Source: Planctomycetia bacterium
GTDB taxonomy: Bacteria; Planctomycetota; UBA8108; UBA1146
DNA: 64,000 nucleotides
Direction: 5' to 3'
NCBI GenBank assembly: GCA_012269595.1
Contig: JAAXJX010000038.1
Span: 1-64,000, forward strand
The translations under genes and the position numbers were made by a program. Positions within the stretch are counted from its first letter, which is position 1, and each line of letters starts with the position of its first letter. Under the pieces are notes generated by a model. The model was given only the letters and a program-made list of their open reading frames with translations. It did no database searches and was not told the origin of the DNA. Of this stretch, positions 1-10,049 are shown piece after piece.

Positions 1-1148
1 TCACCGTCGGGCACACCGTCGTTATCGTCGTCCGTATCGGTCAGGTCGCAGGTGCCGTCAGCATCGGTATCGGTGCCGTCGTTGGAAGGATCGTCGGATC
101 CGCTGGAGCAGTCGTCACAACCGTCCATGTCGGCATCACGGCAAACGGTGTTATCCGTTGGATTACTGTCGTCACCATCCAACACACCGTCATTGTCGTC
201 ATCCGGGTCGCCGAGATCACAGAGTCCATCGCTGTCCGTGTCTGTTCCGTCATTCGCAGGGTTGTCACTACCACTGGAACAATCGTCGCAGCCATCCATG
301 TCCGCATCGCGGCAAACGGTGTTGTCGGTCGGATTGCTGTCGTCACCGTCGGGCACACCGTCGTTGTCGTCGTCGTCGTCACAGTCGTCTTCGGTACCGT
401 CAGTGTCGGTATCGGTCTCACAGGACTGGAGGACACCATCGAGGTCGCAGTCCAGAGCCGGGTTATCGGCAATCTGACAAACGTCGAGAACGCTGTTGCT
501 GTCACAGTCGGCCGCTCCTCCGGCGAGATCACAGGAGTCGAGAACACCGTTGCCATCACAGTCGAGGGAGGCATCGCCACCCAGCTCGGCACTGTACTCA
601 CAGAGGTCGAGAATTCCGTCGACGTCGCAGTCGTTGGCGGGGTTGGCGGTGATTTCACACTCGTCAACCTGACCATTGGAGTCACAGTCGGTTTCACATT
701 CGTCGGGAATCAGGTTTCCGTTACAGTCCGGAGCTCCCAGTGCCACCTCGCAGGGGTCAAGGATTCCGTTGTTGTTGCAGTCTGCACCGGCCAGGAACTG
801 ACAAATGTCGGGAACCCCGTTGTTGTCGCAGTCCTTGTTGGTGCCATCGGCAATATCACAACTGTCGGGGACTCCATTGGAGTTGCAGTCCTCGCTGGTG
901 CCGTCGGTGATATCACACTCGTCGGGTACACCATTGTTGTTGCAGTCCAGGCTGGTGCCGTTGGCGATATCCGTAGCGTCCTCAGTTCCATTGCCATTGC
1001 AGTCGAGCATGGGAATGGTCGGCAGCACAGGAATCAGCAACGCCGCAGAGGCGGTCGATCCAACTCCCAAAGCAACCATGAGAACGATGGCGGATGCCAG
1101 ACATCGCCATACGGAAAGTGAACGTGAATTGGAATTGAGCGGTGACAT
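1..1148 (-). CDS. Secreted protein with thrombospondin type-3-like / DxDxNGxxDxC calcium-binding repeats; 3' end truncated by window edge
   Basis: Open minus frame from ATG at 1148 (RBS GGAGGAG) to the window edge with no stop. N-terminus SVWRCLASAIVLMVALGVGSTASA looks like a signal peptide, followed by DCNGNGTEDATD..DCNNNGVPDECD..DDDNDGVPDGDDSNPTDNTVCRDADMDGCDDC repeats. Absent from the ORF track, which reports only other frames here. Confidence 0.85.
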   Translation of the reverse strand, partial: MSPLNSNSRSLSVWRCLASAIVLMVALGVGSTASAALLIPVLPTIPMLDCNGNGTEDATDIANGTSLDCNNNGVPDECDITDGTSEDCNSNGVPDSCDIADGTNKDCDNNGVPDICQFLAGADCNNNGILDPCEVALGAPDCNGNLIPDECETDCDSNGQVDECEITANPANDCDVDGILDLCEYSAELGGDASLDCDGNGVLDSCDLAGGAADCDSNSVLDVCQIADNPALDCDLDGVLQSCETDTDTDGTEDDCDDDDDNDGVPDGDDSNPTDNTVCRDADMDGCDDCSSGSDNPANDGTDTDSDGLCDLGDPDDDNDGVLDGDDSNPTDNTVCRDADMDGCDDCSSGSDDPSNDGTDTDADGTCDLTDTDDDNDGVPDG

Positions 1149-1808
1149 ATACACTCCTCCAGAAAAATTGAAACTCCGGACAAAACCCGGTGTTGAAAAA
1201 TCAAAATGGCCCCAATGAAAGCCGGCTCTTCCCCCGAGTGTGTGGCCAGGAGTTTCGCGGATTTTCATGAACCCAATAAGTCTGAACAAAAAATACCCAA
1301 TGGTCCAAAATGCGGGCGGGACGCAGATCAGTTACCTGCAAAGAACCGGATTGAATCGGGAACACACCCCCCCGACGCAAAGCCTGCAATAAAGGAAACT
1401 ATAGGTAGTAAACACACTCTCACGAAAAAAATAATAACGAGGAGATGTTGGCGATCAAAAGAAAAAATCGTCATGCAACGGAGTATCTCTCTGCATTCAC
1501 GCTTTACCCAAACTTACAAAAAAACATGCTTTTATGAACATCCATGACATTAAGAACTGTTGTCATGTCAAGTTGAGACGGCCATTCAAAACCTTCTTAC
1601 CTGCATATCAAGACATGCATGTTTTCCAAAGCACTGCCTAATATGCGACTTATGATCAATCTAAAAATCTCCAATCTTCTGGAAGTTTTTTATTACCCTT
1701 TAAGAGAGCCACGGTACTCCAGAAAGATGAGAACTGACAATCACCGTTGTCTGTTTATGGGATCACTATAGACAAAGGTTCCGATCCAATCCTGTTTTTT
1801 TGGGGGCC

Positions 1809-4451
1809 TCAGGCGGTGAAGGACTCACCCGAAGTCTGTTTTTTCAATTCATAAATCAGGTCGAGAGCCTCACGGGGTGACAGTTCGTCCGGCTGGACTG
1901 CCTGAAGTTTTTCCAACAGCCGCCTCTCCATCTGATCAAAGAGACCCGGCTGTTCGACAGGTTGAAGAGATTCATTTGGGAGACTTCGGTTCTGTCCCAC
2001 CTCTTTGGGAGTCGAGGCGTGCGATTCCAGATCGGAAAGAATGGAACGGGCTCGCCCCAACACCGGTGAGGGAACTCCTGCCAGGCGAGCCACATGAATG
2101 CCATAGGATTTGTCTGCCGACCCTGGACGGATCTTGTGAAGGAAGACGATTTCATCCTTCCATTCCTTGACCTCGACACACAGATTGGTCACCTGCTCAG
2201 GCAGCAATTCCTCCAGAGCCACCAACTCATGATAGTGAGTGGCAAAGAAGGTTCGGCAACGGACCCGTTGAGCCAAATCTTCTGCGATCGCCCAGGCGAT
2301 GGAAACACCGTCGTGAGTGCTCGTCCCTCGTCCCACCTCATCCAGAATCACCAGGGATCGTTCGGTGGCATTGTGAAGAATCCGGGCCGTTTCGACCATC
2401 TCCACCATGAAGGTGGATTGTCCGTGAACCAGATCGTCCGCCGCTCCGACACGGGTAAAGATGCGATCCGCCAATCCGAGAACTGCCTTTTTCGCCGGAA
2501 CAAAAGCTCCCATCTGGCCAAGAATACAGATCAGTGCTGTCTGCCGGATATAGGTCGATTTACCCGCCATGTTCGGACCCGTGATCACCGACAGGGTTGC
2601 GCCGGCTCCGCTGGAGACATCATTGGGAGTGAAATCGCTGCGTGCCGCACCAGCTCCCACCACCGGGTGAAATCCCTCCTCGATTTCGAGGATCGGCTCT
2701 TCGACAATCTCGGGTGCACACCATTCCTCTTCCGCTGCAACTTTGGCCAACGATTGAAAAACATCAATTTCTGCAATGATCGCTGAAGCGGTCTGGAAAG
2801 CCTTGATGTGACCCAGAAGTTCTTCCCTGAGTTGTTGGAAGATCTCCAGTTCCAGTTGGTCTGCCCGCTCCTTGGAACCGAGAACCTTTTCCTCCATCTC
2901 TTTCAGCTCAGGAGTGATATAGCGCTCAGCATTCTTGAGAGTTTGCTTGCGGATATAGGTTTCGGGGATGCGCTCAGAGTGGGTATGGGTGATCTCGATG
3001 TAGTAACCAAAGACCCGGTTGTATCCCACCTTGAGGTTGGGAATCCCGGTCTTGGCCGATTCCTCCGCCTCGAAAGCCGCCATCCATGAAACCCCATCTC
3101 TGGAAACAGCCCTCAGTTCATCCAGAGCAGGGTCGAACCCATCACGGATCAACCCCCCTTCTGTCAGGGTCAGGGGCGGCTCTTCCACAAGGGTGTCATG
3201 GATCCGCTCTGCGATCGATCGGGCGAGATCACCGTCCAGATCCTTTTCCAGTTCGATCAATCTTTGCGGCTCGAGTCCCTCCAGGCAGGACTTCAGTTCA
3301 GGAAGTGCCTGCAGAGAACGGGCCAATGCCCGCAAATCGCGGCCATGAATCCTTCCCATTGGCAATCGGGAAGCCAAACGTTCAATATCCCGGACTTCCG
3401 CGAGAGCAGAGCGAAGCTGACCGCGTAACTCCTTGTCGCGAACGAGGCATGAAACAGCCGATTGCCTCGACCGTATCGGTGCCGCATCGGCGAGTGGGGT
3501 CTGAATCCACTCCCTGAGCATCCGTGCACCCATCGCAGTTCGAGTCTTGTCGAGCAATCCGAGCAGGGATCCCCTGCGCTCGCCGGTTCGGGTCACCTCC
3601 AAAAGATCGAGAGCCCTGTGGGTAGAGGCATCCAGCCCCAGTTTTCTCTGGTGGCCAGAACTTCTCAGGGAAGTAATGTGCATCAGGGACTGCCGCTGGG
3701 TTTGCTGAAGATACTCCAGCAATGCCCCTGCCGTGCCGATGGCCCCCTTCAAATGCTCGACTCCAAAACCATCGAGAGTCGTCATAGCAAAATGGGCCAG
3801 TAAACGCTGGCGTGCCGATTCCAACTCAAAGTGCCATTCGGGCCAGCGGGTCAGCGTGCACCCAGGAAGGTAAGCGCTGAGCCAGTCCAGTATGGGATCA
3901 CCGGTGGGATCAAATCCTTCGGGAATCAGGATTTCTCTGGGCTGAATCGCCAGCAGGCTTTCGATGCCCTCCCCGGAATCGAGATCCTGACAATGGAATT
4001 TTCCGGTCGAGAGGTCGACCCAGGCGAGCCCACCCAATCCGTGTTCTGCCGGACGGTATGAGGCCAGATGGATCGGGGAGTGATCTTCGAGACTCTCCTC
4101 AGGCACAAAGGTGCCGGGAGTGACGACGCGAACCACCTTGCGATCGACGATGCCCTTGGCCTCGGCGGCATCCTCCACCTGTTCACAGATGGCGACCCGA
4201 TGCCCCGCCTCAACCAGCCTCTGTATGTAGGAATCCACACTCTTGACCGGGATTCCGGCCATGGGAATTTTTTGACCGCTTTTGTCCTTTGATCGGGAAG
4301 TCAGGGTGATGCCCAGCAACTCTGAAACGAGTCGGGCATCATCGAAGAACATTTCGTAGAAGTCGCCCATACGAAAGAAAAGCACCTCATCCGGGTGTTC
4401 TCCCTTCGCAGCATGAAACTGACGCATCATGGGTGTTTCGGCAGTTGCCAC
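1809..4451 (-). CDS. mutS: DNA mismatch repair protein MutS
   Basis: 880 aa; TPMMRQFHAAKGEHPDEVLFFRMGDFYEMF N-terminus, Walker A ITGPNMAGKSTYIRQ, DEVGRGTSTHDGVSIAWA, FFATHYHEL. Confidence 0.98.
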   Translation of the reverse strand: MATAETPMMRQFHAAKGEHPDEVLFFRMGDFYEMFFDDARLVSELLGITLTSRSKDKSGQKIPMAGIPVKSVDSYIQRLVEAGHRVAICEQVEDAAEAKGIVDRKVVRVVTPGTFVPEESLEDHSPIHLASYRPAEHGLGGLAWVDLSTGKFHCQDLDSGEGIESLLAIQPREILIPEGFDPTGDPILDWLSAYLPGCTLTRWPEWHFELESARQRLLAHFAMTTLDGFGVEHLKGAIGTAGALLEYLQQTQRQSLMHITSLRSSGHQRKLGLDASTHRALDLLEVTRTGERRGSLLGLLDKTRTAMGARMLREWIQTPLADAAPIRSRQSAVSCLVRDKELRGQLRSALAEVRDIERLASRLPMGRIHGRDLRALARSLQALPELKSCLEGLEPQRLIELEKDLDGDLARSIAERIHDTLVEEPPLTLTEGGLIRDGFDPALDELRAVSRDGVSWMAAFEAEESAKTGIPNLKVGYNRVFGYYIEITHTHSERIPETYIRKQTLKNAERYITPELKEMEEKVLGSKERADQLELEIFQQLREELLGHIKAFQTASAIIAEIDVFQSLAKVAAEEEWCAPEIVEEPILEIEEGFHPVVGAGAARSDFTPNDVSSGAGATLSVITGPNMAGKSTYIRQTALICILGQMGAFVPAKKAVLGLADRIFTRVGAADDLVHGQSTFMVEMVETARILHNATERSLVILDEVGRGTSTHDGVSIAWAIAEDLAQRVRCRTFFATHYHELVALEELLPEQVTNLCVEVKEWKDEIVFLHKIRPGSADKSYGIHVARLAGVPSPVLGRARSILSDLESHASTPKEVGQNRSLPNESLQPVEQPGLFDQMERRLLEKLQAVQPDELSPREALDLIYELKKQTSGESFTA

Positions 4452-4694
4452 AGAGTGGTCCCTTCCAGGTGCTTTTCCGACTCCCAGCCAGATCGGGCAT
4501 TCTAGCCGCTCCGTCGGCTCAGGCGAGACGCCGTTGCCACAGATTGAGGTAGAAATTACCTGATTTGTATCGTTCCACTCCGAAAGATTCAGACGTTATG
4601 ATTGTAGGTGGGATTTCGTGCTTAGAATGGACTCTTAGAAGAGTCTGGCGGGAAATCCCCGGCATTAATTTCTCCGAATGAAACAGGAGTGTCC

Positions 4695-7600
4695 ATGCAC
4701 CCCTTTATCAAATCTCTTCGGTTTGCATTTTCGTGGCTGGTGATCGGCCTCGCAGGCACTTTGCATGCTGATATTGTTCAGTGCACGAATCTGCCCAACG
4801 CACTGCCCATCTCTGAAGATGCGGCCAACCCCACCGAAGTGGTCATCTCAGTGACAACGGATGAGCCCGTCACCGACGTCGATATCCTTGTCGACATCGC
4901 CCATGACTACATCGATGACGTCATCGTTGAGATTATCTCCCCCGCAGGAACTCTGGTACGCCTTCATGATCAGGGTGGCGGTAGCAACGACTTCATCAAT
5001 GTGATCTTCGATGATGGTGGAGCTCCCAATGGAAACATCCCGTGGGACTCCGGTTGCAGGGTTCAACCATCCGGCCCCGGCTCCCTTTCCGATCTCGCTT
5101 CGGCAAGCTCCGTTGGAGACTGGACGCTGCGCTGTCAGGATACTTTTGCCGGTGGAGCGACCGGTGCTCTCAGTGGCTGGTGTCTGAATACCTTCGATTC
5201 CACTGTTTCAGGAGCTGTGCTCTCGCCCACCAATTTTCTTTGCAGGGATCTGGGCGGTACGGGCACTGTTGAGATGACCTGGTCCAATCCTCAGGTGTAT
5301 GACGAGATCCAGATTTTGTCTGCAGGTGCCGTCGTCGATATCGTCGCCGGTGACACGACCTCGTACACACTTGCAACCGGATCCGTGGGTGGACTCGTTG
5401 AACTGTGCCTTTTGCCGACACTCGGCGGAGCAATTCCCTGCACGACGACCTGTGCAAATATCACCACTCAGGCAATTACCCCCTCCCTTGAGCAGTGCAA
5501 CACGCCCGGTTCTGTGGTCGGTAACACCGTCACTGAAACGCTCGATGTCATCAACATTGGTACCGACCTAGAAATCGGTGATCTGCAGGTACAGGTCGAC
5601 GTCCAGCATCCCTTTGTCGGCGACCTGGTCGTCGATCTGAGTCATGCGGGAACTACTGTTCGTCTGCACAATGAAAATGGTGGAGCCGCCACGCAGATTG
5701 AAGCAACCTTCTGGGATCTGGGTGCGGCTCAAGGAACGACGGGCGTCAACTGTGGTTGCCCCCTGCAACCCACAGGGCCTGGAGTTCTTGCAGACTTCAA
5801 TGGAAGTTCATCCCTCGGTGACTGGACTCTGCGACTGGCAGACGTCTTCTCTGGAGGCGGTCCCCGAATCGGCTCTCTCGACTCATGGTGCTTCCGCGCC
5901 TTTGAGCTGGGCAGTGTGACGGATCTTGTTTGTGACACTCCATCGGGAAGTACCACTTCCACCCTTACATGGACCAACCCCCAGGATTTCGATGGCTTTG
6001 AAATTTACGCCAACGGAGTGCTGGAAACTGTGATCTCCAACGGAACAGCCACCAGTTATGTGACCGCCCCGCAAACATTGCCAGCACAGGTGGTCTACTG
6101 CATCGTTCCGCTGCTGACCGGTGAGATCGTGCCGCAGAACTGCTGCGAGGCGAACTTCCTCGTCCAGCCGATGACAGACGTTCTTGCCAGTGCACAGCCG
6201 GGAACGGGTGTGATCAGTGCCAGCTGGGTCAATGCGACCGCCTATGACCTGATCAACGTGTACGTCGACGGAAACCTCGAGGCCTCCCTCCCGGGAGACG
6301 CCACCTCCTGGAGTGGCGGTTCAGCGACTGCGCCCGGCACAGCAGAGTTTTGTCTCGAAGCTTCGCAAAACAGCTTTGTTTCCGATTTTGTTTGCAAAAA
6401 TGTTGCTCTTCTTCAGCAGCGGGATTACTCCGCTTGCAGAACTCCAGGGTCACCGATCAATCAGGCGGTCAGCCCGGTTACAGACATCATTTTTGTTCCC
6501 ACCAACAATCTCATCGGCGATATCGATGTCCTCGTCGATCTCCGTCACCCCTTCATCGGTGACTTGACCGTGGACCTCGCTTCTCCCGGAGGTGTCGGTA
6601 TTCGATTGCATGACCTCCTCGGTGGAGCAGATGCGGACATGAATGTGGTCTACTCCAACGGTGCTCCTGCCAATGCGGGCCCTTACAACTGTGGCTGTGC
6701 CATGGAAGCCAGTGGCCCCGGTTCAATGGCGGATTTCATCAATACACCGAGTATTGGTCCCTGGTTGATGTCCATCTCGGATATCTACCCAGGCAACATT
6801 TCCACCTTTGATCGTTGGTGCCTGCAGATTGATGCCGGTTGCCAGACCCTTCCGCCGCAAGATGTCACGGCTGTTTCTGACGGTACGGAAGTGACCCTCA
6901 GTTGGACCAATGCATCGCCCTACGACGAGATCCAGTTGATGCGAAACGGCGCCATCGTGGCTACCGGAATCTCCGGAACCGCGACCAGCTATGTGGATAC
7001 TCCCCCTGCCGGAGCATACGAATATGAACTGATCGGCTTTGATTTTGGCCAGGGTTGCAGCAACACCAGTGACAAGATCATTGCGGGTGTCGGAATCACC
7101 GACGTGGTCTGGATCGGTGAAACCGGAGGAAATGTCCTGAGCGGCGCCCTCCTTGCCGACAGTCTCTTCCAGTTGGGAAGAATGGTCATGACGGTCGATA
7201 CCCTGACCCCCGATCTGATGGATCGCTCTGGAGTCCCTGAAGTTCTCTGGGCATGCCTTGGAACCTACCCGGAGCGTTATGAACTGACCGCTGCTGACGG
7301 ACTTCTGTTGGCAGAGTTTCACACCGGAGACGATGGCCTCAATGGTTCACAGGAACGGGCCCCGGTCTCCATCTACATCGAGAGCAACGACGCCTGGGGC
7401 TACGACCCGCAGACCATCTTTGCCAACTACGATGGAGTCGAGGACACTTCCCTGGGCAATGTCGAAAATGGTGATGACTCACTGGTCAATCTCGTTGGAT
7501 TCGACTCGGGCTACGGCCTCGACTGTTCATTCCTCGATGCACCGTACATTCAGGACTCTGCCGGCAACGACTACACCGACCGCCTCTTCCCCTGCAACCT

Positions 7601-8102
7601 GAACCCCGATCTGGGTGGAGATCGATCCGGAGTAATCTGGCAAGGCTCCGACCTCTTCGGTCCCTACACTGTCGGTATTCACTATGACAGTGAGATCGCC
7701 CCGGTGATCAGTCAGACCTGGGAAATCGGTGGTTACGGAAATGACATCTTCCAGATTCTGCCCCTTTACCTGGCAGCACTGGAAAACAATGTCGCTCCTC
7801 CTCCTGTTGACCCCGAGTTCATTCGTGGCGACGTCAACAATGACGGTGGTCGCAATGTGGCAGATGCCATCTTCCTTCTTGCAAGCCTGTTTGTTCCCGG
7901 AAGCCCTGCGGCCTCCTGCGCCGATTCGGCCGATTGCAATGACGATGGCGGAACCAATGTCGCTGATGCTGTTTACCTGCTGAACAATCTGTTCATTCCG
8001 GGAAGCGCGCCGATTCCGGCACCGGGTACCAATCTCGATTGTGGTCCGGATCCGACCGCCGACAGCCTCGATTGCCTGAGCACGGGGGCCAGCTGCCCCT
8101 AG
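4695..8102 (+). CDS. Secreted protein: three P-domain-like (proprotein convertase P/Homo B) repeats, Fn3-like spacers, C-terminal dockerin-like repeat pair
   Basis: ATG 4695 after AGGAG (GTG 4689 also possible). Three repeats of the form GDLxVDLxHPxxGDLxVDLxSPxGTxVRLHDxxGG...GPGSLxDFxxxSSxGDWTLRxxDxFxGxxGxLDSWCF. C-terminus FIRGDVNNDGGRNVADAIFLLASLF...CNDDGGTNVADAVYLLNNLF. Confidence 0.85.
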   Translation: MHPFIKSLRFAFSWLVIGLAGTLHADIVQCTNLPNALPISEDAANPTEVVISVTTDEPVTDVDILVDIAHDYIDDVIVEIISPAGTLVRLHDQGGGSNDFINVIFDDGGAPNGNIPWDSGCRVQPSGPGSLSDLASASSVGDWTLRCQDTFAGGATGALSGWCLNTFDSTVSGAVLSPTNFLCRDLGGTGTVEMTWSNPQVYDEIQILSAGAVVDIVAGDTTSYTLATGSVGGLVELCLLPTLGGAIPCTTTCANITTQAITPSLEQCNTPGSVVGNTVTETLDVINIGTDLEIGDLQVQVDVQHPFVGDLVVDLSHAGTTVRLHNENGGAATQIEATFWDLGAAQGTTGVNCGCPLQPTGPGVLADFNGSSSLGDWTLRLADVFSGGGPRIGSLDSWCFRAFELGSVTDLVCDTPSGSTTSTLTWTNPQDFDGFEIYANGVLETVISNGTATSYVTAPQTLPAQVVYCIVPLLTGEIVPQNCCEANFLVQPMTDVLASAQPGTGVISASWVNATAYDLINVYVDGNLEASLPGDATSWSGGSATAPGTAEFCLEASQNSFVSDFVCKNVALLQQRDYSACRTPGSPINQAVSPVTDIIFVPTNNLIGDIDVLVDLRHPFIGDLTVDLASPGGVGIRLHDLLGGADADMNVVYSNGAPANAGPYNCGCAMEASGPGSMADFINTPSIGPWLMSISDIYPGNISTFDRWCLQIDAGCQTLPPQDVTAVSDGTEVTLSWTNASPYDEIQLMRNGAIVATGISGTATSYVDTPPAGAYEYELIGFDFGQGCSNTSDKIIAGVGITDVVWIGETGGNVLSGALLADSLFQLGRMVMTVDTLTPDLMDRSGVPEVLWACLGTYPERYELTAADGLLLAEFHTGDDGLNGSQERAPVSIYIESNDAWGYDPQTIFANYDGVEDTSLGNVENGDDSLVNLVGFDSGYGLDCSFLDAPYIQDSAGNDYTDRLFPCNLNPDLGGDRSGVIWQGSDLFGPYTVGIHYDSEIAPVISQTWEIGGYGNDIFQILPLYLAALENNVAPPPVDPEFIRGDVNNDGGRNVADAIFLLASLFVPGSPAASCADSADCNDDGGTNVADAVYLLNNLFIPGSAPIPAPGTNLDCGPDPTADSLDCLSTGASCP

Positions 8103-8144
8103 ACGCCTGAGCCCAAGTCTCTGCGTCCTTTGCAAAGAATGAAA

Positions 8145-8185
8145 CACGCCCCCGGAACGAGTCGTTCCGGGGGCGTGATTTTTTT
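8145..8185 (+). terminator. Rho-independent terminator
   Basis: CACGCCCCCGGAACGA-G-TCGTTCCGGGGGCGTG perfect inverted repeat followed by ATTTTTTT; 42 nt after the upstream CDS stop. Confidence 0.93.
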
Positions 8186-8207
8186 CAGCTCATGAAAAAC
8201 GTGAAGC

Positions 8208-9542
8208 TCAGGGAAGAGCCTTGATCAATCTTCCCAAACCCAAAACCAGGATCGCTCCAAAAATCGCCCCGAGGATGATTTCTCTGGCACCCCCTCCCGT
8301 ACCACTGACTGGAGGTTCTTCGACAGGGCTTTCTGGCTCAGGACGATCAGTGTCTCCTGCCGGTCGGGCATTGGTCCTTTTCCCGGAATCAGAGGAAACA
8401 GCGGGCTTCTGATCAACAGGTTTCAACAACTGCGGTTGATTGCCAGGTTGATTTTCAGAAGGAGTGGTTGGATCCACTGCTTGCTCTTTAAAGCTCGAAG
8501 GAATAATGGAGACCTGTTTTTCCAATGTCCGGGCGTCGGCTCCTGCAGCCTGAACAGATCTCTTTGCTGACGAATCGACACCCGCCAACTCAGTCGTTTC
8601 CCTGAGAAGCAGTACAGGGTTTCCGAGGGAGTCGAGTCCGTCTGCACATGCCATCTCGAGCGATTCCAACTCACCCAATTTTTCTTCACACCGAAGAATA
8701 CGCTGGCGGATCCTGTCGATCACTTCCGGCAAGTCCCGAACCTTCAGATGGCCCTGCCCTGTCTGTTCTCTCACTCGGACGATTTCTTTCAGACGAGATT
8801 TCAAACTCTTCTTCAGCGATTCCGCCGCCTCGACAATCGAATGTGACTCGCTCTTGAGGGCATGAAAAACCCGAGGCTTGGAATCACTCTCCTGACCCCA
8901 TGATTTGAGATGGGAGACGAAGCCCTCACCAGAATCGAGAACCCCCTGAATGCGAGCCTGCATTCCTTCGACCCGATTGCCGAAATCTTCCAGCAGGTTC
9001 AGATATCCCTGCTTGCCAAGTTCGCGGGAAACCTCTTCATGAATCACGCTTCCAGTGGCTGAGTTTGATCTGACTCCATTAGAGGATCCTGAATTGGAAA
9101 CCCCTCTTTCAGGCGCTGTTTTTTCTGCCCTCGCTTTTTCCCGTCGCTCAGCTCTGATGACTTCTCTTTCGCGAACCAGTTCAGATCTTTGCTGAGTAAT
9201 CTGTTCAGAGACCACAGAACCCAGGGGTTGAGTCGAGATCAGGTCTGCACTGGGAATTTTCACCGAATAGTAGGAGGCGAGCTTTTCATTGAAGAGCCTC
9301 AGATGATACTCGTCTCCCTCAAGGCGAATCTCGGCAACGCCCTCTTTTTCGTTTCCGAACAAACGGAAACGGACCTTCTCCAGCATTCGATCCTCTTGGG
9401 AAAGCGAAGAATCGGCAGCGCCCAATCCCGGGAGGGAGCAGAGGCAAAGGCAGAGGAGTGCCAGGCCACAGAAAATGGGCCGCAAATTGGGCCGTAATCG
9501 GTGCATTCGCGAAAGCTTTCCAGATGAGGAAAACAGAACCAC
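8208..9542 (-). CDS. Hypothetical exported coiled-coil protein with C-terminal TM anchor
   Basis: 444 aa; N-terminal hydrophobic segment (LRPIFCGLALLCLCLCSLPGLGAADS), charged helical middle, C-terminal REIILGAIFGAILVLGLGRLIKALP. Confidence 0.7.
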   Translation of the reverse strand: MVLFSSSGKLSRMHRLRPNLRPIFCGLALLCLCLCSLPGLGAADSSLSQEDRMLEKVRFRLFGNEKEGVAEIRLEGDEYHLRLFNEKLASYYSVKIPSADLISTQPLGSVVSEQITQQRSELVREREVIRAERREKARAEKTAPERGVSNSGSSNGVRSNSATGSVIHEEVSRELGKQGYLNLLEDFGNRVEGMQARIQGVLDSGEGFVSHLKSWGQESDSKPRVFHALKSESHSIVEAAESLKKSLKSRLKEIVRVREQTGQGHLKVRDLPEVIDRIRQRILRCEEKLGELESLEMACADGLDSLGNPVLLLRETTELAGVDSSAKRSVQAAGADARTLEKQVSIIPSSFKEQAVDPTTPSENQPGNQPQLLKPVDQKPAVSSDSGKRTNARPAGDTDRPEPESPVEEPPVSGTGGGAREIILGAIFGAILVLGLGRLIKALP

Positions 9543-9734
9543 TTATGAAATCGGGACTACCGACTCGGGATTTGGAAGTCCCGAGCCCTGCCTCTGAATG
9601 GTTGAGTTATCCCCGTCGCATTTCTTTCCAATCCCGATCTTACATCATTACAGACTGGATTTCCGTAATGTTTCGAGGGGGTTGAACCGTGCTAATATCT
9701 GGACAGTCCCATTTCCAAAGGAATCGAGCAAACG

Positions 9735-10049
9735 GTGATCCGCCTCATCATGGTGTCCCATCCCGCAGAAAATGCATCGGGATTGGCTCATCAACTGGTC
9801 GAGCAAAATCTCGCAGCATGTGTCCACCTTCTGCCTCAGGGAACGTCTGTTTACCGATGGGAAGGCAACGTCTGTGAGGAAAAAGAAACTCTCCTGTTGA
9901 TCAAGACCGCCGCAGAACCGGATCGTGTGAAGTCCGCCGTTCTCAAAGCTCATCCCCATGATTGCCCTGAAATCATTTTCCTCGAAATCAAGGATGGCCA
10001 CCGGGAATATCTCGACTGGGTCATCCAATCGACGAAGGAGACCTCTTGA
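9735..10049 (+). CDS. cutA: Divalent-cation tolerance protein CutA
   Basis: 104 aa; LAHQLVEQNLAACVHLLPQGTSVYRWEGNVCEEKETLLLIKT...HPHDCPEIIFLEIKDGHREYLDWV typical of CutA1. GTG start. Confidence 0.92.
   Translation: MIRLIMVSHPAENASGLAHQLVEQNLAACVHLLPQGTSVYRWEGNVCEEKETLLLIKTAAEPDRVKSAVLKAHPHDCPEIIFLEIKDGHREYLDWVIQSTKETS

Noticed and set aside
1-480. Direct repeats that superficially look like a CRISPR or satellite array
   Set aside because: The 171-nt period is a multiple of 3 and encodes an imperfect protein repeat; no short repeat-spacer structure.
41-697. Thr-rich 218-aa ORF on minus and Ser-rich ORFs on plus
   Set aside because: Out-of-frame readings of the repetitive calcium-binding-repeat gene; the real frame is the open-ended minus frame.
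1206-1547. 113-aa plus ORF in the AT-rich intergenic region
   Set aside because: No RBS, no family resemblance, composition unlike neighbouring genes; probably non-coding.
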